Numbered from the stretch's first letter, positions 1 through 15,195 are shown. The stretch: DNA of 64,000 nt from Utricularia gibba (GCA_002189035.1 NEEC01000004.1:1302001-1366000), one strand, 5' to 3'. Made by a program: numbers and translations. The notes: generated by a model from the letters alone, not told the origin.

Positions 1-2287
<2,287 letters not shown>

Positions 2288-3945
2288 CACCCACTCCCGA
2301 TAATCCTGGCTTCTTAGTTCAAAAACACAAACCCGAAAAAAGCCCCCTATCAAAGCCGGAACCTGATGACCCACAATGCGAGCGCACCTTCACACGAACA
2401 GGAGGTCAAGGAATTCAAAATCCATCACAAACCTAACGAAAAAATAAAACCCACAAGCAACGCGAATCAGACAACACACACACCACCCTGAAATTGAACG
2501 ATTGAACCCACAGATCTGACAAAAAAAACACCCGAATGAAAAAAAAAAGAGAGAGAGAGATCAAGACTATCGGACAAGAAAAAGAAGTTATCGTAGGGTT
2601 GTGTAATGGGAACGGTAGGGCAAAACTGAAACCTCCGATTCGTGCACCGATTAAGATCGAGTTGGAATTGCAGAACGCCTGAAACCGCGGGCAGATATTT
2701 TTAATGGAATTCGTTCTCCGGATTTTGTTTGGATTTTTGATTTGGGGCCGCCACCCCTTTCCATTGACTGACCACTGCCTTAAAAGCCCCCCCCCCCCCC
2801 CCCCAAAATATTTAGATTTTTTGGTAGTAATTAATTTTTATTTTTTGGGTAAAAAATAACAAAATTATAAATCACGGGTACTTTAATGGATGGTTGGTAA
2901 CATGTTCACACCAACAACAATGTCTCATACACAACTACCATACTTGATTCAACCTTTAAAGTTGAAATTATTAAAATAAGATTTAAATAAAATTCAATAT
3001 TATCTTTAACTTTTAACATATTTTATATTTTGTTTATAAAATTCTATTAATTAATAAAAAGATATTAATGAAATATTTTTGTTATTTCAATCATCAACAA
3101 TGACACATGTTGTTGGTCTTTAGAAGAATTATCACTCAAAAATCATCATTGAATAATTTTCATTTTTTAATTGACATTCACAAATATGAATTGTAATTAA
3201 GATAATAAAAAAACATAAATATAATTAGATAATTAATTTCAAAGATTATCATCATGCTAAAAAAATTGACAATCATTTAACAATCCCTTTATTAAAATCA
3301 ATTAATGTATAATTATCAAATCCATTGGACTGAAAAATAATGGGACTTTTTTATTTAAATAATTCTTTGAATTAATTTTGTTTAATATTTATCCGTTCTA
3401 ATTAGATAAGAAGTCAGATTTTGAAATTAAATTAAAAATTTATTAAAATTTTTGAATATATATATATAATGATTAAATAAAATATTAATTAAGAAAATTG
3501 TATTATTTCATTTTTACACATTTTCATCATATTCAATTATATAATGAGTATATTAAATTTTTATAATATATACTTATATTATCTCATAAAACAATTTTAT
3601 AATTATAAAATAAATTTTATTCTAAATAATTTGTAACCCACTTTACATTACCATTCCAATATGATCATTAAACTAATTTATTGAATTTTTGTATTATAAT
3701 TTATATATGAATGTTGTATAATTAGCTTGATAATATTTTTAATTCATAGTTGAGAATGTGAATATGGTGATTTTATAGGCGTAACATTTATTCAATAATA
3801 TTAAATTGAAAAATATTAATTAGTTATATAGTTTATTTTATGTAATATACCTTTTTTTTTTTTTGCGAAGGGCTCTGATCTTATGGCCTCGCCGGCTCCG
3901 ACGACGGCCGGGTCAGATGCATTTCAAGCCTCCGTACAAAGGAAT
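2288..3945. other. PAP 5' leader, C18 run and AT-rich spacer
   Basis: Bases 2288-2690 are moderately GC-rich and contain a GA run near 2550; they are probably the 5' leader and promoter of the poly(A) polymerase. An uninterrupted run of 18 C lies at 2787-2804. Bases 2810-3850 are very AT-rich with no ORF that looks like protein. Bases 3860-3945 are probably the 3' UTR of the OXS3-like gene. No gene seen. Confidence 0.6.
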
Positions 3946-4574
3946 TTACACCTCCAGATTCGGGTGAAGATGATGAAGCAGACCCGATTTACTGCTACCA
4001 AAACCCTGTCGTTTCGCTGCCGTAGAGAAGCAACAAGCCTTGGGCGTCGCCCCCCGCTTCGCGATCCTCGCCCTCGGAAGAGTGCACGCCTTGTAGCTAA
4101 GCCCGTTGCCGCAGCTGTTGGAAGCCTTGAGAAATCTTCTCCTGTACGGACAAGTTTTCTTGGCCAGATCCTCGGCGCTTCTTAGCGAACCCGAGAGCGA
4201 TAGCGACACGAAGGACTCCGATTTGCCCTGGTAGAACTTGGACAACCCTCTTCTGCGCAAAATCAGACCCGTAAGAAAAGAAAAGAAGAATTTTATCGAT
4301 GATGATGTGCTGATTCGACGAGGCAAAAAGGAAGGAAGCTTATTTACTTGATGGGTAGCTGATTCATGATGTCGGAGAGGTCGGAGAGGGCTCCGCCGGC
4401 GGAGGGGGTCTCCAACGAGGATGCGTCGTCGTTGGTTTCCGTTTCCGATGAAGCGCCGTTGGAGTCGATCGACGAATCCTCGCCGATGGAAGAGGAGGTG
4501 GTGCATTTGTCGTCATCACGAGAAGAATAGCGAAACCACGAATCTTGGATTAGGAAACGAGCTGCGTCCTCCAT
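3946..4574 (-). CDS. OXS3: OXIDATIVE STRESS 3 (OXS3)-like protein
   Basis: Small nuclear stress-tolerance protein of a plant-specific family linked to heavy-metal and oxidative stress tolerance; the biochemical role is poorly defined. Exons 4348-4574 and 3946-4252, ATG at 4572-4574. Joining CCCATCAA|GT to AG|AAGAGG restores the family hallmark LPIKRGLSKFYQGKS, followed by ESFVSL and, further on, AEDLAKK. The 177-residue product begins MEDAARF, then has a Ser/Asp-rich stretch (DDDKCTTSSSIGEDSS) and the SDIMNQLPIK hinge. The C-terminal half is basic and may carry nuclear localisation. A G-box and a TGACGTGA element lie 230-290 bp upstream, which fits a stress-inducible gene. The family call rests on the LPIKRGLSKFYQGKS block and its Ser-rich preface. 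Confidence 0.85.
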
Positions 4575-6616
4575 AGAAATCTCTTGGATTATGCCCGGAA
4601 TGAGATGAAACCAAATGAACGTGGGGAGAAGAAACAGGATGCGGTTTTGTAATGTGAATTTTGACCGGTGGGACCCCCATTTCCCCTAATTTTCTTTATT
4701 AATTAATTTCCCAAGTAAAAGAAAGTGACACGCGGCAGAAAAGTGATCGACAACACAGCGCTCCCGATTGGATAAGCTTCAGATGTCGTGGACGGAGAAG
4801 GGGACGCCACGTGGAGCAACGCGAGTGGGGTTTGTTGCGCTCCACGGTGACGTGACTCCCTTGGGGAGTTTTAAAGAGATAAAACCCGACGCTTTTTTGC
4901 GCTTATCCCTGCGATCCGATAAAGCTTGCGTGCTGGCAATTTTATCTGTTATTTTTTGCATTTATCCATTCATTGAAAAGTTGGCTCATTTCCCAGCAGT
5001 CAGCGGATGGGGGAATTCGCGCAGCACAGCAGCAACCAGATGGATGCAACGCACCAAGTCTAATATATTCAGATTAAAAATAAAAAAGGCAGCCCTCCGG
5101 TGTACGGAAGGGCTGTTGCCGGAGGGTCCATGGCTTCTGAAATTCTAGTTGAAGCAGGGTTTTCCAATGTTTGCTCGGGCAAGGGGGGAAAGGAGCAGGT
5201 TAGCGAAAGCCTATACATGGGAGAGTGGTGGAGCAGGGCAGGGCAAGTGGGGAGAAATGAAAGCGATCCCTCGTTTCGGATTACACGGTGGGCGCCGCCG
5301 AAGTTGAGGTTTGCCGTAAACAGGGGAACCGCTCCCGGAAAAGAGCCCGGAACACGTTCCTTTTTTGATAAATTATCAATTTGTTTTTAATAATGTTTTA
5401 AATATGGAAATTCTTAAATTTTCTTTGACAATAAAATTCTACAAAAAGACAATGATTATTCGATACAGGTTTCGTTAATTCTATGATTAAGGAAATTAAT
5501 CCAAAATTAAAAACGAGGAAATTAATCCAAAATTACGATTTTTCATGAAAATTATAGAATCAAATTTTGAAAACTAATTTTATAAACCCTAAAAACAAAA
5601 AAAAACCGCTTAAAGCATTTTGGGAAACGGTAAGACTCTAAAAATTACTTTTTAAAATTATTTTACTGGAGCTGTCCTAAAGACGGCTCTTAAATTTGGT
5701 TAATTATTATTCTATATTGATTATCATCATAATTCAAAACATTATCATATATAATGTAATTTATGGGCCGCATTCGGATTCATGTTGTGGGCCCAAAAAT
5801 GATACACAGTCCAACATGATATAGAGCCCAACCCAATAATAACTTTGAGAATTAGGGTTCACAATTCACGATTTCTTCGGAGCGGCACCATAGAAGGGCT
5901 GCGTATGTGAAAAAAACCAGGGTTCCATTGGGCACACCAGAGATTACGATATTGGGGGTCCCGAAAGGAAACGATCAGATAACAAAGCACGATGCATAAT
6001 GTGAGGAAGATGATTGTTGAACAGATTCAATAGATGAAATGAATCACAACTGCCCATCTTCCCCTGGAAATTCGATTTCGCAGAGAACACTTTCGAACGA
6101 GGTGCACTCTGAATTGAATTCGCACCACGCCGATACACACAATCTCTGCATTTCATCAACACGAATAAGAACGGGGACCGAGAGATCGCAAGAAGGAAAC
6201 CACAAAGAAGCAGAGAAAACAAAGAAATATGGAGAAGGACGCAGGCTGCGCACCTCGGAGGACGTTTAAATAATCGGCTGGGTAGGGTTTAACAAAAAAA
6301 AAAAAGGAAAGGAGAAAGTCCCAGAATACCACTCCTCTACCTGCATACTGAGGCAAGAAAATATATTGGTTTTAGGGGTAAAGTGGGAATTTGTTGTACC
6401 ATGCCTTTTTTGTTTTGGATTTCTTAAATTGAAAAATGAAACCCGACCCGTTCTTTATTGAGTGGACGGACTACAGAAAAACATTGCTGCCTTCTGATGG
6501 CAGATATGAAGAACGCCCTGAAGAAGAAGAAGATCCTAAAGACGCTGCCTTATTGTCTGAAGGAGAGCTCTGTAACTGTTGAAGGATGCGCAAGATCAAC
6601 CGGGTGGCGAAGATGA
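4575..6616. other. OXS3 promoter, AT-rich spacer, unresolved transcribed-looking segment, profilin 3' flank
   Basis: 4575-5370 is fairly GC-rich and holds the G-box region. Its ORFs lack family similarity and I do not call them. 5390-5760 is AT-rich. 5760-6300 has promoter-like TGGGCCC/GCCCA boxes and a telo-box-like ATTAGGGTT near 5860, then a GC-balanced stretch that could be a non-coding transcript or UTR exon; only short unconvincing ORFs occur on either strand. 6430-6616 is probably the profilin 3' UTR. Confidence 0.4.
4807..4855. promoter_or_regulatory. G-box (CCACGTGG) and TGACGTGA element upstream of OXS3-like gene
   Basis: The palindrome CCACGTGG lies at 4807-4814 and TGACGTGA at 4848-4855, about 235-280 bp upstream of the OXS3-like ATG at 4574 (reverse strand). 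CACGTG is a bZIP/bHLH site (ABRE/G-box) and TGACG is a TGA-type bZIP site. Their use here is inferred from position only. Confidence 0.4.
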
Positions 6617-7389
6617 TTAAAGGCCTTGATCGATAAGGTAATCTCCCAGCTTCTCCACGACCAGATTGCACTGGCCAGGAGTCATCGGCTCCTCGTACAC
6701 TCCCATGATCAGTGCTTGTGCAGTTTTCTTCACGGTGATCCCACCGGAGCCCTGAAACGCCACCAGATCAACGCGAAAATGTGAGACTGTAGTTATATCA
6801 CTGCTCTGCAAGACTGAAGCACGGCCGGGTGATCAAGAAGTGCACCTTTTTACCACGAATCACAGCCCCTGGTTCTCCTTGGATAACCATGTACTTGGCA
6901 CCACCAAGGTAGAGTCCGGTCGGAGCAAGGAACCCCGGCTCGTCGAAATCCCTAACAATGTTGGAAATCTCCTCTGCTTTGAACTGCAATCAATGATCCA
7001 GAACCAACGTATTAACTATCATGACACCTACAATGGCATCGCTAAAATGCTTGATTGTCAATACTACTCCATCATTTTGTTGAGGACAGTGGTGCGTCGA
7101 AATGAAGATCACACGATCAAGTGAAGAGCTGGAGTCGTGAAGCAGATGATTCAAATCAAAAGTCTATGAGGAAACACCTTCTACAGTCATATAGAACCAC
7201 CCAACTTTCTCGGAGAAAACAAAAAAAAAAATTCCATGACTAAAAAAAGTTTTTTTTGTTTCCCACCTGCGGAAATGTAGCGCTCTGAGCCCATACACTC
7301 CCGTCGACGCCTATGATCGCGGCGGCGGTGAGATGGACGCCCTCGACGTCGCACATCAGGTGATCGTCGACGTAATTCTGCCAAGACAT
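6617..7389 (-). CDS. PRF: Profilin
   Basis: Binds monomeric actin and poly-proline proteins and controls actin filament growth in the cytosol. The three exons have the classic plant profilin layout: 7267-7389 (41 codons), 6846-6983 (46 codons) and 6617-6751 (44 codons plus stop), giving 131 residues, the standard family length. The N-terminus [13 protein letters not shown] is diagnostic, followed by [12 protein letters not shown]. The middle exon ends GAVIRGKK. The C-terminal actin-binding helix segment reads [17 protein letters not shown] and the protein ends YLIDQGL. No odd residues; all splice borders are GT-AG and phase 0. Plant profilins of this type are also well-known pan-allergens. 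Confidence 0.98.
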
Positions 7390-8276
7390 CCCAACCCCTT
7401 ATCCGAAAATTGGTTTGGTGATCGATTCAGAAACAAAGTTCTCCCCTGCAACGAGAAAATGGTGAATTAATACCGACGCTTTATGGAGAAGGAGAAGTGG
7501 CATCCACCACCATCGCCACTGCTTCCCGACTTTAATGCCCGTCGATTTGAACGGGTGCGCGCACAATGCCTCCGCCCTAAGGAATACTGCTAATTATAGC
7601 ACTTCTTTCATCCCTCTCCTCCATTATTATTATTATTATTATTAATTTCATTATTCTTTGCAGAAATTAAATCGCAATCAAAGAAAAGGATTTATTTAAT
7701 ATCTGCATTAATGCATATTTTATCAGCCAATGATAAATATTTATTTTCTAATTTGTTTACTCGAATTTAGCCTTGTTCCTCATTTAATTTAAATTCAAAA
7801 TAATACGCAACAGAAAGCATACGATTTTGGCCTTCAGCAGTAACTGTACAGGGAACACACGACGCAAGGAATTTAAAGAGATGAATTCAAAGTTTCAAAC
7901 ATTCGAGTTTTGTGTTTAAACGCCAACTTCTTTTCTGGAAAGCAAGATGCGATTCGAACACCCGTTTCTTTTTTTGTTGACCAATCAGCGATTGGCCGGT
8001 GACGCGACGCTGCGCAACTTCTGTGGCCTTTCTTATTTTTGACGAACTGGAGACATGGAGTCAGGTCAGAGAGGAATAGGGTAACAGGGACGGCAGCGAT
8101 TGCTTAATAGTCAAAGGAATACCCGATTTCTGTGAAACCCAGAATTTGTTTCCTTTTATGAAGTGGGTTTTTCAGATTATTTATGTTGGTTATGTCCGGG
8201 ATTCAGATGGAGGATGAAGGGGAGGTGGAAGAGTGATCATGTATTGGTTTGATTGATTCAGAAGCCTGGGGTGTTT
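7390..8276. other. Divergent intergenic region between profilin and CHUP1-like gene
   Basis: Two diverging promoters share this spacer. 7390-7560 is probably the profilin leader. An (ATT)n microsatellite of about seven units lies at 7624-7645. 8040-8276 is GC-balanced and probably the leader of the CHUP1-like gene; short ATG-led ORFs there end quickly. Nothing else seen. Confidence 0.5.
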
Positions 8277-10201
8277 ATGGGGATCAAAGAAAGAAGGGGG
8301 AACCCTGAACTTTTGAAACTTGGATTAGGTTTGATTTTATCACTTGGTGGGATTGTTTTCACCTTTTTAAATCACAGAAGAGTAAAGTCACCGGATGCAA
8401 ATCTTCCTGGTAAGATTTTTGTTTTGCAGGGTTCGTTTTTCTATGCGTTTTTATCATGTTTTGTGCAGGGGAGGGCGGGTACTCGAAGTTGAAGAAGGAT
8501 CATCATCAGTATCAGGTATGCATCCAGATAGTTATGATTCTGTATGCCTGAGCTTATTTGGAAATTTTCATTTATACAGGATGATGACTCTGGTGCAGAG
8601 GATTCTTCTCCAAACGCCCTTCATGATCCTTCCTCGAGTAATAAGGATGGCTTTTTATTGCCTGAGTTTGATTTGCTCGTAGAGGCGTACTCCATGGGAG
8701 ATGAAGCTCCATGTAGAGTAAATTGGCCGTGTCCTGTTCCGGTCGCCGAGGCACCTGAAGGAGATATGCTTTCTGAAGAAAAGGAAGATGGGAACAGGAT
8801 TAGGAACCTGGAGAATAAGGTCATGTCTCTTGAAGCCAGGGAGAAGGTCCTTGAGAGACAACTGCTTGAGTTTTATGGTTTTAAGGAGCAGGAGATGGTT
8901 ATCAAGGAGCTTCAGGACCGGCTTCGAGTACATAATTCGGAAGCCAAAGTGTATCAGCTGAAAATCGAATCCCTCCAGGAGTGCAACAGGAAGTTAGAGG
9001 CAAGAGTTGCTGATTATACGAAAGTGGTGATGGAGTTGGAAGAAGCAAAAGCCATGCTGAAGGTCCTGAGAAAGAAACTTCGGTCTGAGGCGCACCAGAA
9101 TAGGGAGCAGATTTTAAATCTTCAAGAACGAGTGATGAAGATGCAGGAAGAGCAAATGGGGGATCGAAAAAACGTTGCGAATTTAGATGCAGGGTCTGAT
9201 GAAACCAGGGAGCTGGAGATGATGAAGAAAGACAACGAGAATCTGAAGATGGAGAACTCACAGTTGGCTTCTGAATTGGAAAAGATGCAAATCCTTGCCA
9301 CATCTGCTTTAGACAAGCGACGGGTAAGTCTTGTCACCACCTTTCTCCCATAGATTTCAGATTCGACTATTTCCTCTGCTGGCTGTGATGAAATGATATG
9401 CCACAGGTTGAGGAACTGGAAAGAGAGAATGGGCATCTTGCAGAGCAAAACAAGGCTTTGAACGAGGAAATCGAGCGACTACAGACAGATCGGTGTGCTG
9501 ACGTCGAGGAGCTTGTGTACCTCCGATGGGTAAATGCTTGCTTGCGGTATGAACTGAGGCACTACCAACCCAATCCTGGGGAGACCACTGCAAAGGATCT
9601 CGGCAGAACATTGAGCCCCAAGTCGGAGGACAATGCGAAGCGGCTTATACTCGAATATGCAATGAGAGAAGGCGCACAGGAGAAAGCATTGAGCTTTGAT
9701 TGCAGCCAGTGGCATCCTGATATGCTGCCATCTGCAGAGCTGTCACTCAAGAAGCCAGACTCTTCAAGGCACTCTACAGTATTTGCAAAGCTGGCAAAGA
9801 TATGGAGAGAAAGGGACAATAGGGATCATGATCAGAAACCTGCTGATGACAGCATTGTAGCCGGGGAGGTGATCAACTTGAAAACACCTGGTGCATCGTC
9901 ATTACCCTCACACAGATCTTCCTTCGACCACCATGGGTCAGATTCAGGATGGCAGATGAGCAGTACCAGTGATGGAAGCACCCCTTTCTCCCGAAGAACA
10001 AGTGAAGATCACGACTTGACAATATTTAGGAAAATCAGCAGCGTCCGAGGAAGTAATGACAGTTCATCCACAGCCTTTCCACCTCAGGAAGATTCAAAAG
10101 ACTCATTTAGAGATGAGCTGGTGAAGTATGCAGAAGCCCTGGAGATATCCCATCCGATGCCCCCGGCCCGCCGGAGGTCAGTCCAGTTTAGCTCTTTTTG
10201 A
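8277..10201 (+). CDS. CHUP1/IPGA1-like coiled-coil protein (AR791 type)
   Basis: Member of the CHUP1-related family that links organelles or membranes to actin or cortical microtubules. Exons 8277-8409, 8469-8515, 8580-9323 and 9407-10201 give 572 residues. The ATG at 8277 (MGIKERRG) is chosen because upstream in-frame codons offer only non-ATG starts. Residues about 11-33 form one hydrophobic segment (LLKLGLGLILSLGGIVFTFL), probably a membrane anchor. Residues about 125-310 are a long Glu/Lys-rich coiled coil. Near the C-terminus the family signature VEELVYLRWVNACLRYELR appears, then SPKSEDNAKRLILEYA. The long proline-rich actin-binding tract of true CHUP1 is absent, so this is closer to the shorter CHUP1-like proteins such as At1g52080 (AR791). 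The protein ends PARRRSVQFSSF. Confidence 0.85.
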
Positions 10202-11166
10202 CGCCATTAATCCACACCCATATTGTGTTACAGGTATGATGACTAACTTAGCATAGAAAAGAAGGCAGACAGGGGGCATAGAATGCGTTGTGCAGAACAA
10301 TAAGCAATGCACAAGCCATAGTTGAAGATCTTCTGTTTATCCCACACAATTTTGCACTAGCATGAAATGGTTAAATGGGGCACAGAATCAAAGGATTATC
10401 TCAACCATATGATGTGATCTATTTATTGCACAGAAAAGCGGCATGGAGCGTCTCTTCGAATTTTAAAAAAATATTCATATCACTCATCTTCAAAATTTTG
10501 GAAGGTTTTTATTTCACTAAATATTATCTGATAACCAATTTTTATGAATTTTTTTATTGTAAGTAAAACATTGATTTAAATAAAATAAAATAATTATTTA
10601 AATTTAATATTTAATCATAATTTAATAATATCATTTTAAACATTGTCATTTTTTGCAAATTAGAAGATTTTATATGTTCTCAGACTGATTATTAGGTTTG
10701 TTTTGTCACTAAAATTTATTGAGTTTAATTTTTATATATTTAAATTTTCATCTTTTTTATAAAAAAAACTATAAATTCAGATTTCGATATTAATTTAAAA
10801 AAATATTGGATTTCTTTGAATCCTCGGTTTCACAATATTAATTAAAAAATAACATTATTCAATTTTTATATATTCTAAAATACATTTGTATTCTCATATT
10901 AAACAATTTCAATACTACTTAACAATTTAATTTACTATTCTTACTCACCCATCAAATTATATAATATGTAATTTTATCATATTTTACAAAATAGTTTTAT
11001 AATATAAAATTAAATATTATTTATCATTATTAAAATGATTTTATTATACATATTCTGAAAACACGAATAAAAAACATAAAATGGACTCCATAATTTTATC
11101 AATTCATTTTAAGCAGGTTGAATACAGAAAATGGATTTTCTTATTGAATTGGATTTGTGTTTTGTT
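10202..11166. other. AT-rich spacer between convergent genes
   Basis: The CHUP1-like 3' UTR runs to roughly 10450, followed by about 650 bp of very AT-rich sequence without protein-like ORFs. The bHLH 3' UTR probably lies just left of 11167. No gene seen. Confidence 0.5.
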
Positions 11167-12119
11167 TCATCCGTGTCCTGACTTTACGGTCTCGGGCGGC
11201 GGCTGCATGGAAAATGAGATGCTTGAGACCGGAGGTAAAATTCCACCGGCTCCGTGACCTCGGCCCTCCAGAGCTTGGAGGAGGTTCACCTGTTCAAAGA
11301 AACATATTGTCTGATAGCCGAAACTCGTGCTGTTAGCGGGATGGTGTTGTTTGTTACCTGAGACCTCAAGAACTTGAGGTAGTTTGCAGCTTCATCGAGC
11401 ATGGAGGCCGTGTCCATTTTGCTGCCCCCCGGAACCAGTTTCTGCAAAACTCTCATCTTCTCGCTGATCTTCTCCCTCCGCCGACGTGCTGCAGCCGTTT
11501 GTGGGTCTTCGGAGAGTTTCACATTCTTCCTTTTTGGCTTCTCCGGTTTCTCCACCCCCGTGCCCACCGGCCGGAGAGCCGCTGCTCTGTAAATCATCTC
11601 CTTCATGCACGCAAACGCCTCTGTGTCGGACTCGGGCGTCGATGCGCCGGACTGGAAACTTATGATCGATGACGAAACCGATGGTTGTGAGTAGATAGAA
11701 AATGCGGCTGCAGGGGTTGCACGCTTTTTAGCTTTCGGTATCTGGAAATTGGGTTTCCATCTGCGCTGCTTCTCGGTAAGAATTGGGTGATCGAAATGGG
11801 TGGTTGTGTCTCCGGCGTTTGATGTGACGGAGTACAAATTTGGTTTCCGTCTTCTCGAAGAAGATGAAATCGCGTCACCTTCTCCGAGAACAGAGTCTCC
11901 CATGAAATCCCTATCACCGGAATACACCGTGGTGGCGCCGCCGCCTTCATTTTCTACAGATGCAGGGGAGCAGCAAGTGATCATATCTTCAGACAGAACC
12001 GCCGCCATGGGATCAAGGATCAAGGCATCCTCCCCACAGAAATCAATCCCCAGAAAAATAGCTTCTTCCTCTTCCCACTGAAACTGAGGCATCAAAAAAT
12101 CAGCTTCCGAATCCGCCAT
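11167..12119 (-). CDS. bHLH transcription factor, bHLH87/HECATE type
   Basis: DNA-binding regulator. Exons 11358-12119 (254 codons, from the first [11 protein letters not shown]) and 11167-11289 give 294 residues. The bHLH domain sits at about residues 206-257: a basic region with [21 protein letters not shown], a loop with [17 protein letters not shown], and helix 2 [10 protein letters not shown], which runs into exon 2 (VNLLQAL). The Ala/Asp-containing basic region and the [15 protein letters not shown] loop are typical of the bHLH87/HECATE clade (At3g21330-like), which acts in reproductive and tissue patterning. The canonical Glu of the E-box-reading HxxRE motif is displaced: the segment reads AAARRRRE, so His is missing, as in HECATE proteins. 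The N-terminal 200 residues are acidic and then low-complexity. Confidence 0.88.
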
Positions 12120-13560
12120 CGCCAACCTCCTGCTCAATCTCCCTGCACAAATTCATCCATTTTAAAGCCACTCCACGCAGATTCAGGCACCGAAAACACG
12201 AAAATCTAGCACCCTTTTCAGTTCCTTGTAATAATGGAGGTCTCCAAAAACAAGCATCACCTTGTAACTGAAATGAACCAGATGACGATTGTGATCAACA
12301 GCTCGAGAAAGAATACGATGACACGGGGACACCGGACACGGGCTGAGTCCGGTTTATCGACCCCGGTGGATGCCACCGGTCAGCATCAAACGTCAAATGG
12401 AACTTGAGAAGCGTGCTCTCTGAAGGAAGATAAAATGCGAACACGGTGCGCCAAGCCAATACATAGACCGTCGTTGAAGAGATTGAACCGGATTGGCTAT
12501 TATTATTTTATTATTTTTTATATCTAATAAAAAAAAGTCTACACGAATGCAAAATTTACTAACAAGAACAATTTTTTAATCCAATGATGCGTAAATTAGA
12601 TAATATTACAATTAAAATAATGTGCAAACAATTATTGGGCTTTTTAATCTTTGTGTATGTTTCATGGGGTTAATCACGTGATCATTACGAAGCTTCGAAT
12701 TTATCAGGTGCAAAAACTAAAGGAACGTTTGAAAATCAATTCTATTCCGTAAAATTGATACTAACTTTTAAATGTGTACTTGATTCTATTCTACAAGAAT
12801 AATTTTGAATAATCACTTTAATTTTATTAAAAGCAAAAATGGATAGTTTATTATACAAAATCATTTTCTAAAAATTGATCTTGATAAATGAATTTACTAT
12901 TATACATATTTTTTAATAAAAAATTATAATTAATACTATTTTTAAAATAAATATTGATTTACATTCTTTTTTTATCAAAATTTAAGATTATTATACCTAT
13001 AAGGTTGTAAAACTTTTCAATTGACATCAAATAATATTTATTTTAATAAATATAGATAAATATATCATTTATTTATAATATTTATTTTTTTCAGATTTCA
13101 AATATTAATTAACTTAAATTCATCTTCGGCTATACTTCTTCAAAAACACAAGTGTCGTGCTTTTGCATCTTCTTAAGAATAATAAACGTTTCGAGATTTT
13201 TGAGTTTTTTGTATTATAAATTATTTATGTTTTCGAACAAAACAATTTTTCAAAAATAAATTTATTACTAAATATGAAGAACTTCTTCTTGAAGCTAAAA
13301 TTAGAATCACTTCTTATATTAAATTAGTGTTTTGGAAAATTTATGAAACCTGTTTTTACTTTTTAAAATTATTTTAAAAAAATAGAAATAAGAAGTAAAA
13401 GTAATATACTCATTATTTTTCCCAAAATAATTTTTATAGTATAATTTCAAAAGTATTTTTTGATAGAATTATTTTTATAATTGATATTATTTTAGAATAA
13501 AATTATTTTTACTTTTAAAAAAATTTCAGAGCATGTCTAGATATTCGATTTTTGCATAAA
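12120..13560. other. bHLH upstream region and AT-rich spacer
   Basis: 12120-12480 is probably the promoter and leader. A perfect inverted repeat CCGGTGG-atg-CCACCGG lies at 12363-12379. 12490-13560 is very AT-rich, with no protein-like ORF and no clear repeat ends. Confidence 0.45.
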
Positions 13561-14060
13561 TAATAATAACCAAACCGAGGGGACGTTGAAAGGTTATATT
13601 AGACGGAGAAAGGAGAGGGAGAGACAATCCGGTGATGGGTGGGTGGCATCGAAGTTGGAGCCACCTGACCCAGTTTGGGAGTTTGAGAGGCTTGACTTTT
13701 GGGTGTTTCGGTTTCCGATCCTGCGATGCGATGCGATGGGGCTTTTCCAAGTGGGTGATCATCGCATTGCAGGTAGGAGATAAGGAAGGCTATCCAGGAG
13801 CATCCATCCATCATCTTCCTCCCTTGGCCTTGAGCTGAGCTGATCTGATCTGATCTGAGGCAGACCGCCGACGGCCGACCCACTGGTTGGGATGAGTTGG
13901 GGTCCATAATTGGCCCAATCCGCTCAAGCTTCTCAGCAGCATCCTCCATCCAAGTTGCTGATTTTTCCCTTGTCTTTCTCACCATTTCACAGTTTCCGAT
14001 GTGTGATATCTGTGTAGCATTTTTGGCACATGTTTAAACTAAACGGAGTAGCTTCCCAAA
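13560..14060. other. GC-richer unassigned island
   Basis: About 500 bp with higher GC than its surroundings. A reverse-strand ATG at 13983-13985 opens 128 codons (MVRKTREKSATWMEDAAEKL...), and a short tandem repeat of CTGAT units lies at 13838-13857. I recognise no family. It may be a gene fragment, a small gene or a transcribed non-coding region. Confidence 0.25.
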
Positions 14061-14823
14061 AACCCTAAAACTCTCATTCCTCCCCAATTCATATGAATTG
14101 GTTGAAGGGAGGAGGATAAAATAAGTTTAGTTTGCTTACATTTAAATAAACGTAATATAAAAGAATTAGCTCTTTTTTTTTAGTAGTGTTCGCCTAATAG
14201 AATTAGAACTGATATTAAATAAAATAAAAAAATATATGATTTTAAAGAAACATATGTACATAGGATTAAAAAAAATCTTCGTAATCTCAATTTCTTTTAA
14301 ATTCATAAAATAAATGCAATATAATTTACAATCGTTACGATATTGGTGACTCAAAAAACTAGGAAATGAAATGTTGATGAACGATGCGACTACTAAAGGA
14401 ACACAAAAAATTCAAATAATACTTATAAATGACTTATACAAATGGACTTCATCCTTAGAATAATACTTTAGTCATCTTGTGCTCGCGGGAACATACAGTT
14501 ACGGTGGTCAGAACAATAGCACTCTATCATATTATTGTTGTAGCAAGGTACCCCATGAATTAATTAATAGGTAAGATGTTTGTGCATTATAAGTGAAAAA
14601 ATATGCTAGGGATGTGTGTCACTTGACACTACTCCAAAAAAAATTACTGCATGTACTATTAAAATTATAAATTTAAATTATTATTAATTTGGTATCATTA
14701 AAAAATAAAATTCTAATTTAAAAATGTAGATGGCATTATATATTACAAATTGTAACTACACCACTGATCACATTGCATTTCAATGGAGAGGCCAATGGAT
14801 CTACTTTAGTCAATCATATATGA

Positions 14824-15195
14824 CTTTGATTGTGTTTGATAGTTGGATATAGAAGATTTATACTCAAATTTACACATATACCATTATTTGATTTACTATT
14901 ACATGTGTCAATCTCGTATGATTATATTACTCAAAGAGTATTTGATAAAAGAGTATACAGAGTTTATACTCAAATTTACATATATACCATTATTTGATTA
15001 ATTAGTATATGTATACTAATTTTATATGACAATATCACTCATATAATCATTTTTTTAAGTATATGAATAATATATATAAATGGAGAGTGAGGATTATATG
15101 TATATTATTCACATATTTAAATTTATATTTTTGAATATCAAACGTTATGTATAATTGAATATGTAAATACCAATACATTGGTGTCAAATAACCTC
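14824..15195. repeat. MITE-like AT-rich element with an internal direct repeat
   Basis: Two near-identical segments of about 45 bp, with the core TTTATACTCAAATTTACA, lie at about 14858-14901 and 14963-15005, some 105 bp apart. The block opens with TTGTGTTTGATAG and closes with GGTGTCAAATAACC, loosely inverted ends of the kind seen in small non-autonomous DNA elements. The 61772-61985 block carries similar end wording. No target duplication was verified. Confidence 0.35.

Noticed and set aside
4768-5390. Two overlapping plus-strand ORFs (about 126 and 96 codons) upstream of the OXS3-like gene
   Set aside because: No conserved motifs or splice logic; they fall in the promoter region with G-box elements.
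5944-6356. Several overlapping ORFs on both strands
   Set aside because: None has a family signature; start codons are weak and composition gives no strand preference.
11401-12081. Plus-strand ORFs opposite the bHLH gene
   Set aside because: They are shadows of the reverse-strand coding exon.
13599-13985. 128-codon reverse-strand ORF as a gene
   Set aside because: No recognisable family, repeat-rich, and in competition with equally long plus-strand ORFs; kept only as an unassigned island.
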